Of a DNA stretch of 64,000 nucleotides, positions 11,450 to 23,677 are shown piece after piece. This DNA comes from Absidia repens (Eukaryota > Mucoromycota > Mucoromycetes > Mucorales > Cunninghamellaceae), in the NCBI GenBank assembly GCA_002105175.1, contig MCGE01000001.1, positions 1,798,001 through 1,862,000 on the forward strand. The letters are read 5' to 3'. The position numbers were made by a program, and so were the translations under genes. Below the pieces are notes generated by a model that did not search any database, was not told the DNA's origin, and worked only from the letters and a program-made list of their open reading frames with translations. Numbering within the stretch: the first letter of the stretch is position 1; each line of letters opens with the position of its first letter.

Positions 11450-13513
11450 GAAAATATTTTTAAACCCCGTCCACATGATTTTTATTTTCTCCTGTTTTTT
11501 TTTTGCTATCTTTCTAGTTATTTTTTTTTTTTCTTCACAGTTGCTACCTTTAGGGATCATGTTGGACTTAGATTAGCACCAGGATTATTTTAGAAGGGAT
11601 TTCTGCTCAGGGATTACAAGATGCATGGGGAAACCTTTTCATTTTAGATCTAGGATCTGGAACCACCATTAGCTGACTTCCTCGAGCCTTCATTAGCTTA
11701 GTTTAGATTTAGTATGTTCATAGTTTATATATACATCCAAATAAAATATGTCTCTTTCAAAGTGCTTTGATTAAAATGCGTCTTATTAGTCTTTTGCCCT
11801 TGTCATTATATAAGAGATCTCCTTCATCAGTGTCCCTTCAGAATAGTGTTGACCTTTGCCAAGCCTCAATAAAAAATATTCTTTAGTCTTTCGCAAGTGT
11901 TTTACATACACTACATAGATACAGATCAACAATCTCCCATTTAGATTAGCGTTGATCACTCTACAGATCTCCTTTTAATCTCCCTCATGCTACCTCTCCA
12001 TTAAACCCCATAGTTATAATGGGCCCACACTTTTAGTTTACCAGCTACTATATCACTTCAATAAAGCATATTTTTTTATTAACAACTATCTGACCCACTA
12101 GATAGCTCCTGTAGCTGTTATGTGAATGTCTTGTCATACACCAATTTTCTTGATCCCCAATAACTACTTTTCCCCAGAGTCCTAACGACTGATAGATGGT
12201 CCAAAGTCACTAATATCAAATGCGGCCTTATTCCTGATTGACAAATATTACTAATGAGCCTAGACCGTGCTGTAAGTGTGACTCCTGCGATAGCCATTCT
12301 CCTTCCCTCCCCGAGCGACTTTATTGACAGTTCCAGGTCACTTTACATGAAAGACGACATTATATCTATTCTACAACTCATATCAATCAGTCAAGGCATT
12401 GCTGCCAGAACGGTCTCCAATAGACTGAGCATACTGTATATATTAAATTGGTTATTATTTAAATTCGATAAACCTTGTTTCGCAGGTGTGGCAATGTTTG
12501 AATCCTGCGCAAATTCTTTCTTTTTTGAAATTGGGAAGTGTAAAAGGTGGGGAGCATTTTGTTTTGAGTTGAGAAAGCTGCGATTGGTATAAGGAGTGTG
12601 GAATGCTAAAATGTAAAAATCCAATCCTTCAGTGACCTTTCAACTGGTGTATAGTGAGAAAATTCAATAGGGCAAGATAATCAATATACTCCAACAAGTA
12701 ATCCGATCAACTTCAATCTTTTTAATGAAAGACATAAAAAGCAAACATCTTTTGTATAGATACGTAACCCGGCCAAAGACAACTGGTTTTAATATAATTC
12801 CAAGCAAGTCATACGCCTCAGCAAAAATGTAAAAATTGTAGACTAACCATTCCCATTCTCCCCAATACAATCGTCAGCGGAGCTATTAATACTAGCAAAA
12901 CACAATAAAAGCAATAAAATATCCCATACCAGCAATACACATCAAAAATACACTACAATGGGATCTATTAGATGTAGCATGACGAAAACTACTAGCTCTC
13001 TGCAGTATTTCAACGCTAATCTAGAAGGACGAATGTAAAAACGGGACTAATATACTGTATAAGGTAGACAAGACGAGAGAATGACTATAACTGGATATCT
13101 TTTATTGGAGGACAGCAACTTTCAACAACAGTCTAAAGGAGCGATGATAAAAAGGGAATCTATTGTACACGTCATGAAAGAGCCTATTGGGACATTTTTT
13201 CATTGAAGAAGATAATAAGACGTATTTTATTCAAAAGTAGGGACAAGCTATGATAAACTAGGACAAAACTAATCTAATAGAGACTACAAAAAACCAACTA
13301 ATGGGTGGTTCCATTTCTTAGATCCAAAATGAAAGGGTTTCCCCATGCATATTGTAATCCCTGAGCTAAACCCCTTCTAAGCTTGTCCTGATACAATTCT
13401 AGGTCCAGCACAACCTCATAGAAGTTGTATGGTGAAGAAAAAAACGAAGTAAAGGGAAGAAAAGAAAAAAAATTGGAGCCAAATAAAAATCACGCGTGCG
13501 GCATTTGAAATCG
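11450..13513. repeat. Fold-back repeat element 1 (long inverted arms)
   Basis: Two arms of roughly 620-660 bp point away from each other: the left arm (about 11450-12110) is a diverged reverse complement of the right arm (about 12890-13513). The core appears as GATGCATGGGGAAACC near 11630 on the left and as GGTTTCCCCATGCATATTG near 13339 on the right. The ends are also mirrored: TTTAAACCCCGTCCACATG at 11459 against CACGCGTGCGGCATTTGAAA at 13490-13509. Both are followed inward by the same A- or T-rich tract. The centre (12120-12880) holds no intact gene. The same layout recurs at 46637-48545. Terminal inverted arms suggest a non-autonomous DNA element or fold-back element; no target duplication could be fixed by eye. 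Confidence 0.65.
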
Positions 13514-13658
13514 TCTCGCTGAACTGCGTTTGAATTTTAATGGACACGAGTCTTTTCTGTTGATTTTTTTTTCTTCCTTGCTTCTTTCCATCAAGTCACT
13601 ATTTTCTTATTCACGACACACTTCATATACACGTACTGTTTTATATACACTTAAATCA

Positions 13659-14726
13659 ATGGTAAACATGAAGATATATTTGATTGTTTATGAAATGGAA
13701 CGGGCAGTATTATAACGAAGTGGGATGGGGAAGATGAAACAGATGAAAAAAAAGGAATAGAGGGAATTGTGATTATTCTTTGCTTACAACCGTCTTTTGA
13801 CCATACAATATCAATATGTTTTGTTGCGCAGAATAAAGTGCTTGGGGTTGTGTTTGGTGGGCGTGTGGTTATTTATGGCTGTCTTTATTACGAAAACTCA
13901 ATTCATTGTTTTTTTGCATATCATAGTCCAATACTCTTCGCCCTTACTTGACCGCTGTCCGTTCGTCTTTAACGGCAGCTTTGTGTATTGAAAATTTCTC
14001 CTCGCAAGTTGCTGAAAGACACAACACACCTGAAGTGGAATCTGGGTAATGAAAAAATCACATACACAAAAAAAAGGAAAAGACCGTGCCAAGAGAACAG
14101 GAAATGCGCTCTGTTGCACAATATACTAACACTGTTATTATTTTGACTTGTGATGGGGATATAGAAAATCCAAAGAAGTATTGTTGAACCCTTTAGTGAT
14201 TAGCAGAAACGAAAACGAAAAGGTATTGATAGAATCGTCGGTCAACTCAATTCGTGTCAGCATCAAAATTAAGCAAGCGGACGATTTGGAACGTATCCTA
14301 TGCCACAAATTCTCTCGATTCTTGATGCTTCGAGCTGAAAGCTTTGTGATTTTGCGTCGTGTGGCAGTAGAGGTAAGGAAAAAGAAGAATGAGAGGATAT
14401 ACCATGAAAAAAAAAGAGAGAGAGACTCTCACACATTCCATTTTCATGTAAAATAGGGTTATGATATCTCCTTTTTGATTACCAACAAGCATACGGAACA
14501 AATGTACAAACACAAATTGGTAGACTTTATCGTACATTTTATGGAAGAAGTGGACAAGGAAATTTCGGAAATGAAACTCAGTGTTAACACAAGAGCTCGT
14601 ATTGTTGCTGAAAGCTATTTATCCCAAGTAAGTACTTTTGGCAGCAGAACAAATAGAAAAATGAATGATATCACTCACCAGCGGCTCCCATATTTTTTTA
14701 TTTTTACATTTTTTTAGTTTGCTTAG
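13659..14726 (+). CDS. ARC19: Arp2/3 complex subunit 4 (ARPC4, p20)
   Basis: Subunit of the seven-protein Arp2/3 complex that nucleates branched actin filaments at cortical patches. CDS exons 13659-13661, 13927-14045, 14165-14372, 14457-14627 and 14718-14726 give 510 nt, 169 aa (human ARPC4 is 168 aa). The sequence is highly conserved: [86 protein letters not shown] and [20 protein letters not shown]. The first coding exon is the ATG alone, directly followed by GTAAAC; exon 2 begins TCC AAT ACT CTT in phase 0, restoring [10 protein letters not shown] pyrimidine-rich leader precedes the ATG. The last exon encodes only FA and the stop, matching the short C-terminal tail of the family. The symbol is the yeast name. 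Confidence 0.93.
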
Positions 14727-15902
14727 TCGAATATTCCTTAGATATAGTTACAATCCTTCCTTTCAATAAAATTATCGTTGTATCACTTTTTTATTATTAT
14801 TATTGTTATTATTATCATTTATATGTTTAGCTACAGTATATGAGTAAGGGTATCGTCATGTTATGGAATATGGAAAACGGAAAACGGAACTTGGAGAAAG
14901 AAATGTTCTATGTGGGGAAACGTATTTAAATCTTGGTATTTTGTTAAGGATCTGGCTGGAGGTGATTACTAATTATGGTGTCAAGGTGGTACGTTGGTGA
15001 TGATAGTGACAATGGTGATGGGATGGTGATGGTGGCGGCGTGGTATTAGTGGTAGCGGCGATGATGATGATCGATACGAAAGGAGATCGGCATCACAGAG
15101 CTGTAGAGACTGTCTTTTTTTATGTTTAAAGTTTTTGTGTTTCAGTGTAGCGGGACGTAGATGCACAAGAGAAACAGGTACAAAACCAACTGAGAATGGA
15201 AAGTAAAAGTGGAGGTTACAATCATCAGCCGTTGTGTACGGAGACAAAAGAAAATAGTCATGGTGGAACAGAAAAACAGATGAGATGATGTGTGTAATCC
15301 TTGCTCTTTCTCCGTAAAACCTTCGGATAAATACATATCGTAGATCAGGTGAGGAAGGGAGGATAAAGATATAAAAGAAAGAACGAGAAAAAAGAGCCAA
15401 GGGTCATGTGGTAGTACGGTCGCGCGCTTTAAAAAAGCAAAAGGTCATAAAGGTCACCTTTTTCTAGTGACTTGAGGGTCCCCTTTCCCAATTTTACTTT
15501 CTTATTCTAATTCCTATTGGTGTTTTAACCATTTAGCATTTGCTATACTATGAAAAAATTGCGGGGTGAAATGTCATTGAGAAAAGGTGACTGGAGATGT
15601 TTCTGGATTTCAAGTCAAAAAAAAGAGCTAAAAGCTACGCACAATGTCATAAAAAAAATTAAAGTTTGCCAATCAACACTCCGGTAAGCATTGCTCTTTG
15701 TGCTACTAGCCAATGGTCTAATTTGTTGTAGAAAACGCCCCAGCTCTTTCCCCGCTTTTTTTTTTTATCTCTCTTACTTTTTATTTTTTCGGTTTTTTAT
15801 CGCTGGCGATTCCTTTTTATATCAATCTCTCTTCTTACAAAAACATTCTACGCTCTTACATACACGTCTTCTCTCTTTATCTACTTACATTACTTTTCTC
15901 TC
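14727..15902. other. Intergenic; 3' UTR of ARPC4, trinucleotide-rich stretch and CSL promoter
   Basis: A purine/GATGATGGTG-rich imperfect repeat lies at about 14995-15080 and creates a minus-strand frame (14981-15400) of low-complexity His/Ser/Leu that I do not accept as a gene. The 15740-15900 stretch is pyrimidine-rich and is probably the CSL gene promoter and leader. Confidence 0.5.
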
Positions 15903-17904
15903 ATGACCTCCTTTGTACCTTTGGATGAAGCTACCTCACGAAAAAGGAAACAAGATCCTTCTAGTCTTTCAGACTATATCTATTCGTCGCCAAGTTCGCC
16001 ATCACATCCTATGAATTTACCAACGGACATTATGGACCACAACTATTCTTTTGGTTTGGAATCCATGATGACTCCTTTTGAATACCCTTCTGCCAATAAT
16101 GACTATCAGTCCATGTTGCAACATCCTATTGAACACCTTCAAGGCTTCAACACGGCAAGACGTCATTCTGTGGCTGTTGGTGAAATGGATTATCATCATT
16201 ATCATCATTTGAACAATGACAACAACACATTTGGCTATGTGAAACAAGAGTCTTTGGACGTGAACTGGGATCAACCGGACCTTCAACAACTACTGGCTGG
16301 TGGCAATGATGGCAATCCTTCTTTACCCTCCTCATTTTCTTCTCATTCAAGTGGTGGAACGTTTGATAATGCGAATGCTTTGAATCAGGCTCCTGTACCT
16401 CATCAACGTACCATGTCTCTTCGATTGGATAGTATGTCATCATCTTCATCTTATGACCATACGGCCGCCTCTGCTTCTCCCACAACACCAGTGTTCTTCT
16501 CTCCTCACTTTTTGGACTCCCTTAGTGCCTCAACTGAAGAAGATGGAAATAGTTTTACCAATCAGTCCTTTGTAGATTCCGTATCTGCCACCGCTGATGT
16601 CACTCACCAACAATTGACCACATCTGTACCTGACAATCAGCTCGGTCTTCCATCTGACTTTATGGTGCATCCAGGTCAATTAGCGATGCAGTCCTCTGTA
16701 CTCTCAAACACAACAAATCAGCAAAAGCGGCATCAATATAATTATCAACAGCAGCATCAGCAACAACAGCAACAACAATATCAACAACAACAATATCAAC
16801 AACAGCAACAGCAACAATATCAACAGCAACAGCCTGAAATGTGGATGATGGATACAAAAAGGCAATCGATTTCAAAAATACGTGCAACCACCAAACCAAA
16901 CAAATCGCCACCACCTTCATCACCCGCGACCACCATGTCGACAAGCTCACCATCGCCACCTATCACACCTTCTCAACAACTCAATGGATTTGAATCGTTC
17001 CATCACCATACACATCCATCCATTCCCGAAGAAGATGATGATATGAACTTACCACATACTAGTGTGATGACAACAACACAAACAAGACCAGCTACCAGTA
17101 GAACACCAAGTGGAGCAACTGATGAAGCCATGGAACGTCGTGTGTCTGCAGAGCGCCGTGCAAAAAACAGTCTGGTCTCAGCACGTATTATACAAGGGGA
17201 AAATACGGCGACGCAGTTGAAACCATTGATTCAGCAGTATCTTTTGTCCAACAATCCAAGCGCTTGTGGTGAGCACTCTGTTACTCTTCTGACCAGCAAG
17301 GTAGCACAAAAAAGTTATGGCACTGAAAAAAGGTAAGAACGCATTTTATTTTTATCACTTTACCAGTAATAAATATTATTATCTTTGGAAATTGGAACAA
17401 AGTGCTAATTTACTCCATATATGTATTCATAATTAGGTTTTTGTGTCCGCCTCCTACCACTGTTTTATCTGGGGCATCTTGGTGGACAACAAATGTAGAT
17501 GGACAACACGATAACGCTACTACTGCTTTTTATCCATCCTCTTCTGGGGCGCTTTGTACACCAAAACTTACTATTCATATATCTGGTGAAGCTACTAGTC
17601 AAAATGGCGCTTTGGAATGGTGCAACGCCAACGGATCGGTGATTGATAATACTTCCTCTTTGGCTGCAACAGCACATGCATCTCATTTAGGCGAAACTGC
17701 AATGTCTGGCAAATGTGTCTCCAAACAACTCCATATCAATGATGCTGATGAAAAACGACGACGAGTGGAAGTCTTGGCCAAGATTCAACTAGGCAACAAT
17801 ATTCAACTAGGTACCCTGGCAAGCAAAGGCATCAAGGTTATCTCTAAACCTAGCAAAAAACGGCAAAGCGTGAAAAATATGGAATGTAAGTTTTGTGAAT
17901 TAAG

Positions 17905-17941
<37 letters not shown>

Positions 17942-19546
17942 GCAATGAATTTAAGTTCCCTAATTTTTTTTTTTTTTTTTTTAGTATGCATCCATCATGG
18001 TACCACTGTTTCTTTATTCAACCGTATCCGATCTCAAACTGTATCAACAAAATATTTGGGTGTGTCGAATAGCAATGCGGCTTCTGGCAATAACAACAAC
18101 AACGCTGGTACCTGTTTTGTCGCCCGTACAGGCTCCTGGGATCCTTTTGTTATCTGGATTGTGGACATGTCACGCTCACCTGAATCAGCCTCTTCAACAC
18201 CTCCGCAAATGGCCCATCACCCTCTCAACCCAGACTTTCCTCCACCACCTGCCATCGCATTACAGTCTGGTATTAGCCATCAAGCGCCTATTGCTCTTCA
18301 TTACAATCAACCTGTGGTCTTACAATGTGTGTCTACTGGTCTTGTCAGCCCAGTCATGGTGATCCGAAAAGTGGATAAGGGTAGTGCCGTCCTTGGAGGA
18401 AATCGTGTGGAAGATCTGACTGGCCTTACTGGTGGTGAATGTGGTGATGAAGCCATTGGCGACCCTGTTTCCCAGCTACACAAAATTGCTTTCCAAATTG
18501 TCCAAGATCCTTCGGTGGCGTACCACAACAAAGCAAGTTACCAACCTCACCCTTATTCGGCAATGACCTCCAGTGACTGGATTTTACCTCAAGCAACTCA
18601 CCCTGTCACCTACCTTGCTTGTCTGAATGATGTTGTCGGTATGCATAAAACAACAACCATGCGTACATTTGTCTCCACTCGACCACCCACCAGTCCTGTG
18701 TCTGCACCTTTACCTCCATGGAATACGGATATTTCTACCTATAGCAATGATCTGGGCGATATGATGGTGTCTTCTCAAATCGAAGCGGCTGGCAAGGTGG
18801 TACGTAAACGCCGGGTCTCGTGTGATGTGATCAAATCTGGCGGCGGCAGTCATATGATGAACAACAACAAGTTTTCGATGAACAACAGCAATTTTGGAAA
18901 AGCAGCAGCAGCCACCGCCAACAGCAACCAACGACGACGGGTCAATTCTTTGAACGATGTACCTACGCGAACAACAGCGAACATGGAAGGAGGGAATGGC
19001 GGTGGTGGACGACGGGGCAGTCTTGCAGATCGACGACAAAGCATCAGCTCGGATAATGGCAATCCTGTGGATGGGAATTGTTGGACGGAAGACGTATCGG
19101 ATGCGGCAGTATGGACCATTGTTGGTACAGATTCGGCGAAATACACATTTTGGACACCACCCTCGTCCACTTCGATTCAGCAGCAGCAGGATGATGATAC
19201 GACATTACACTTCAACAATCCATTTACTCGCCCTCAGCAAAGTCATCCCATTACACCATTCCCCTTGGTGAATCATATCAACTCTTCATCCTCGACGGGT
19301 ACCGTGCTCATCACAGGCGAAAATTTATCAAGAGATCTCTCAGTGTGGTTTGGTGATGTCAGGGCGCCTCTCACGGAATACAAATCAAGGGATTTATTAT
19401 CTTGTACAGTGCCTGATGTATCCCTGTTGGCAGCAAGTGTTGTGGTCAAGACCGATGTAGAGCATCCTAACCTCAGAAAATTACCTCTCTTGTTGGTCCG
19501 TGGCGATGGCGTGGTTTATCGTACTGGTGAAATGTACACTTTTTAG
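15903..19546 (+). CDS. CSL (CBF1/RBP-J/LAG-1) family transcription factor
   Basis: Sequence-specific DNA-binding factor related to metazoan CSL and fission yeast Cbf11/Cbf12. Exons 15903-17332, 17437-17885 and 17985-19546 give 3,441 nt, 1,146 aa. Residues 1-400 are disordered and Ser/Gln-rich with a polyQ tract (16746-16833). The Rel-like DNA-binding domain spans the first intron: LLTSKVAQKSYGTEKR, then FLCPPPTTVLSGASWW and LHINDADEKRRRVEVLAKIQ. The beta-trefoil domain follows: CIHHGTTVSLFNRIRSQTVS, SWDPFVIWIVD, and HYNQPVVLQCVSTGLVSPVM, where the family contacts the TGGGAA-type site. It is interrupted by low-complexity Asn/Gly/Arg inserts. The C-terminal IPT/TIG domain shows TGTVLITGENLSRDLSVWFG. 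Long N-termini and inserts are normal for fungal CSL proteins. The second intron is a multiple of three without an in-frame stop. Confidence 0.93.
17886..17984 (+). other. Three-n intron with A36 and T19 tracts
   Basis: Intron 2 of the CSL gene is 99 nt, starts GTAAGT and ends TTTTAG. It holds an uninterrupted run of about 36 A (17905-17940) and, after 23 nt, about 19 T before the acceptor. It contains no stop codon in the host frame, so retention would insert 33 residues rich in Lys and Phe. Confidence 0.85.
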
Positions 19547-20889
19547 TTTTATATGTATATAGTTTATATCCTCTCCCCCCCCCCTCTCGACTTTTTTTTT
19601 TTTTTTTTTTTTTTGCTAAGTTCTAGTTGCCCTTCCACCCCTTTCATTATCCCCTTTCATTATTTTTATGCTCCTATGATTTTATTGTTATCCGTGATTT
19701 TCCCCTTCCCTGCACACGCCTTTATGATGTATAGTTTAGTTTTAGTTTTATGCCTTTTTTCTTTTCTGTGACGTTTTGTGTATGACAATTGTCTTTTTTC
19801 TACTTTGTATATAATAAAAAAAAAATGGTATTTTGTCTGTTTACTTGTTATCTCAGCTCGGCTTTTTTTCAATTTGTGCTAAATGAAACAAAAAAAAAAC
19901 AACTGTTTTTGTGGCTTCCATATTGATGAGTGATCTACTTGTTAGGTGTCTATAGATTTGATGTATTGTCAGACTAGAATGTAAAAATATTAAGTTGAAG
20001 CCAGCCACAATCATATATCTATTCCCGATACCACCCTTTTATGGTAATTTTTTGTCAAACCAACGTGGATACATTGTTGAGGATAGAAATTTCTTTCAAC
20101 CGTAGCAACGGATTTTTTTCTTTTTAGGGTGATCCGTGATACAAGGCACGAAAAAAAAAAAAAAAAATGATGTGTAAGAGATGATTGGCAGTTATTGGCT
20201 ACGTTCTAGCAATCTAGTTATTTCAGGGGTCGGCAGGTTAGATTGAACCGGCGCATTTTATATAAAAAGAAAGAGAAACATCGATCTTCCAAGGTATGTA
20301 GGAGAAGGATATCAAAATAGATTACTAACCTTGATAAGAAAATAAAAATATAATATCTCTTCATTGTTATGAAGGAATGATGCCGTATTTTTCAAATCAG
20401 AAAAAAAAATCAATAGTTAAACTCTGACTTTGAAATTTCCTTTTTCGGTGTCGTACAATTCATGCAAATCAAAAATACCGCAATGCAGCACCAAAAAAAA
20501 AAAAAAAAAAAAAAAGCGAGCATGTTGAGACAAGAAAAAATGAAAAACTTCCATCGTCAATAATATACCAAAATAAATTCTCTTCCTAAATCCAACATAA
20601 CCATAATCACTATCACTTTCATCCTCAAACACATATCCAGCAAGTATGTAAAGGTAACATTGTATATAATTTTATTATTTTGAGTTTGTGTGTAATAATC
20701 TGGGTGTGTATGTAATAAAGCTAAGACTATAATTGTACTGATTGGGTTTTTGGGGGTGTGTAAAAAAAAAGGGGGGGGGAATACACAATATATATAAAAT
20801 CAGCAACCTTCCCGCAACGGAAGCTAAAATATAAAAATAAAAATACTAAACTAAAACCAAGGAAAAATACACCAGGCAAGGCAAAAGGG
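19547..20889. other. Convergent intergenic region (3' ends of CSL and PHD genes)
   Basis: Carries the 3' UTRs of two convergent genes. An AATAAA-type signal lies near 19811, about 265 nt past the CSL stop. Homopolymers of A or T of about 20-23 nt occur at 19590-19614 and 20492-20515. No gene or structured RNA was recognised. Confidence 0.5.
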
Positions 20890-21761
20890 TCATTGTGTGG
20901 TCGGTTGGGAATTATCACAGTGAAAATCATCATCAAAGTTTGCAAATTGGAACCAGTCAGTGGGTGGTAAATCATGGGGTGAGAGTTCAGAAGAAGGTAA
21001 ATCCATTATACTGGGCAAATAGTCATCGTCGAGAGCGCTTGGTAGACCGTTGGCGTCTGAATATAAAAGAGACGGAATATCGACCGTAGACAATCCCCAC
21101 ATGTTGGCGGTATCACCATGGTTGCTGGTATTGGATGATGATGGGGTAGGTATGGGTGCTGAAGGAGTGACGGCGTCGCTACCATCTAAAAGATCAAAAT
21201 TATCCCATAAAGAAGGCTGTGTGGATGATGCTTGCGAATGGAAAGGTAGTTGTTTTGTTGAAGCTTCCATCGGTAGAGCCGTGGTGTCATTCAGCTGTTG
21301 AAAAATCAGGGAGTTCATTGCTTGTTGTTGTTGTTGTTGCTGTTGTTGATCTTCAGATACTGTCAGTCGTGGTCGTTTCGTACCTGTACATCGAGGACAA
21401 TGGTAAATATCATCTAGCACACCGTCATTGGTTCCAACACAATCCAAATGGAGCCACAGTTGGCATTCATCGCATTGCACCATCATTTCTTCATCATCGG
21501 TTGGATGGTCACATACGCAATGCACCCCGCTTGATTTCGAGCCAGGAGATAGGCTGCTGCTGCTGTTACTGCTTGGATGTTGTCTAGTGGTGATTGTTTG
21601 TTCATCGTTCGTTATTGGTGCATATGCGGTTTCATTCACTGGTTGGTTAGCACAGCGATCCAAGTGGTAAGCCAATCCATTTCTGGTTTTGTATTTTTTG
21701 TTGCAAGGAGTACAAACAAAAGCACGGGATCCTAAACAGGCACATTAATTAGTATCAGATA

Positions 21762-21800
<39 letters not shown>

Positions 21801-23184
21801 AATACAAAAGTCCTTACCATCTTCAAATTCAACAGGTAAGGTTTTGGAGGCTAGATCACGACCGTCATTACGAGGGAGTTTTTCATTTGCTTTGGAATTG
21901 ACCCTTCGTTTCCTTTTTGAACCAGTCTTGAGATGAGATGAAGGAGATGGCGGTGGTAAGGAGACAGTAGCACGTATTTCAGAACGGTGACCATGGATGT
22001 CCATTGCTGTGGTTTTGCCAATCAAAGGTGAGGAAACCAGACCAAGATGTTGCTGATGTTGTTGTTTTTGTTGGAGTCGCCGTGATTGTAAGTAGAGGTT
22101 GCGTTGCCGAAACAAGCGTACACCATTGCCAGAGACATTAACATAGCCACATGATCGCTTGGTGGATAATTCAATGGTATGTTTTTCAAAGGATGGCCAA
22201 GTGGAGTAATCAATATCATCGCGCAAGATACGTGCAGCCGACAACAATGTAGGGTTTGTGTGCTTGTGATCATCTTCTTCCAATTGAGCCAAGACGCGAT
22301 ATTTAGCTTGTGAGAGTCTAACCTTGAGCAGATTGGTCAAGTTCTTGATATTGTCGGAGGCGAAGTTTCCTAGTGTTGGTTCGGATGGCCAAAGGTCAAT
22401 ACAAGTTTGATACAAGGAGGAAGTGGATGTATAAGCAGGGCGAGATGAATGATGGAGAGAAGAGTTCGGTCTGTCGTTGTTGGCATCGTTGGTAAAGATG
22501 GAGGGTAAAATAGGTTTGGAAGGCGACCCATGTGCAGAAGCAGGTAAAGAAGGGTCAATCCGCCTACAAAGTAATTTGAGCTGTTCAGGTGACATCCGTT
22601 GTTCTATACGTTGTTTTGGTTTGATACGTAAATGGGGACTATTGCTGCGGTTGATATGGTTGCCGCTATTGCTGTTATTTTCGTCGTTGCTGCCACCACT
22701 GTTTCCACGACATGACTGACTGACTTTTTTCATCAGTGAGGAAGAGATGGTTTTTCCGCCAGTTGAAGGATGTTGCCGTGTGTGTTCTGTATGCCTTGGA
22801 GTTGCCTTTCGAATATTATTTGAGCCAATCGATCGATTCACAGGATATCCAGCATGGTGATAATTAGAATGAGAAGGAGTCCGTTGTGCTTGCTGATGGA
22901 GCCCTGGTGGTGGTCGGTTTTCCTTTTGCAATCGGTCGTCCAAGAATAAGTATTGTTGGTTTTTGTGTTGATTATCCTTTGGTGTAAATTCGTTTTCTTG
23001 TAAAGGGAAAAGTCGATGGGAGACACTGTTATTGTCGAGTGATGACAAGGGTTGTGGTTTCCTAAATAGTAAAGTAAGAGATATGGTCAGAATATTGTAG
23101 GTATTATTGGGTGTACCAGAACGACCAGAATTAAGGGGGAGGGAGGATTTCATATACATACCTTGAGGTCTGTGATTTGGGCAT
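20890..23184 (-). CDS. Nuclear protein with one C2HC finger and a PHD finger
   Basis: Exons 23162-23184, 21818-23061 and 20890-21731 give 2,109 nt, 702 aa, starting MPKSQTSRKPQPLSS. Residues 1-420 are mostly basic, Ser/Pro/Gln-rich and disordered; a more ordered stretch (about 270-370) includes LRDDIDYSTWPSFEKHTIEL and SCGYVNVSGNGVRLFRQRN. At 429-449 is a zinc finger C-x2-C-x12-H-x3-C (FVCTPCNKKYKTRNGLAYHL then DRC). At 492-537 is a canonical C4HC3 PHD finger: HCVCDHPTDDEEMMVQCDEC, then WLHLDCVG and YHCPRC, the type that reads histone H3 tails. The acidic C-terminus (DLPPTDWFQFANFDDDF) resembles an activation segment. The combination suggests chromatin-linked regulation; I cannot name an orthologue. 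The intron between exons 2 and 3 contains (CA)18 on the plus strand. Confidence 0.8.
21763..21798. repeat. (CA)18 microsatellite in an intron
   Basis: Uninterrupted CA dinucleotide run of 36 nt inside the second intron of the PHD gene, close to its donor side on the minus strand, where it reads (TG)18. Confidence 0.95.
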
Positions 23185-23677
23185 TTTTATATCCATAAAA
23201 CAATAAGTAGAATGAGAAGAAGGGAAGGAGGAGAGGAAGAAGTGGAAGAGGAAAGATAAGGGAATGAAAAAGAGGCGAAAAAAAAAAATGGAAAGAAAAG
23301 AGTTCTACAAAAAAAAAAATGTGAGAACTCAGTAAGTCACGCTGAGAAAATAAAAAAATTAATGAATATGTGCGGAGAGGTTGAAAAATTAAAAAAAGAG
23401 GGCCAATAAAGTGATAGGAAAATGTGAATTTTATTGATGTAAGTTGTGTGTGTGTATATGTGCGATTGTAGGTTTCCACCATCATGACAAATAAATAAAT
23501 AAAATACAGGGGTTGGGAATAGTCGACTAGCTAAAGTGACCATGGTGCAAAATAAAAATATAATAGATGATATTTGTGGGTATATGTTGTATATATATAA
23601 TGTACTAAAGTGAAACAAAGGGAAGAGAAGGGATGTAAATCTATGACTAAAACCAAAACCAGAGAGTCCATAACAAT
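23185..23677. other. Intergenic between PHD gene start and CH/GAR gene end
   Basis: The region holds the promoter/leader of the PHD gene (purine-rich on the plus strand, so CT-rich in its own sense) and the 3' UTR of the giant cytoskeletal gene. Minus-strand frames here are low-complexity Phe/Leu/Ser and not credible genes. Confidence 0.5.

Noticed and set aside
14981..15400. Minus-strand 139-codon frame between ARPC4 and CSL
   Set aside because: Low-complexity His/Ser/Leu from a GATGATGGTG-type repeat; no domain and no splice support.
17402..19546. Single 714-codon CSL frame including KKKKKKKKKKKK
   Set aside because: The Lys run comes from a 3n intron with perfect GTAAGT and TTTTAG ends; removing it joins the conserved LCIHHGTTVSLFNRIRSQ segment.
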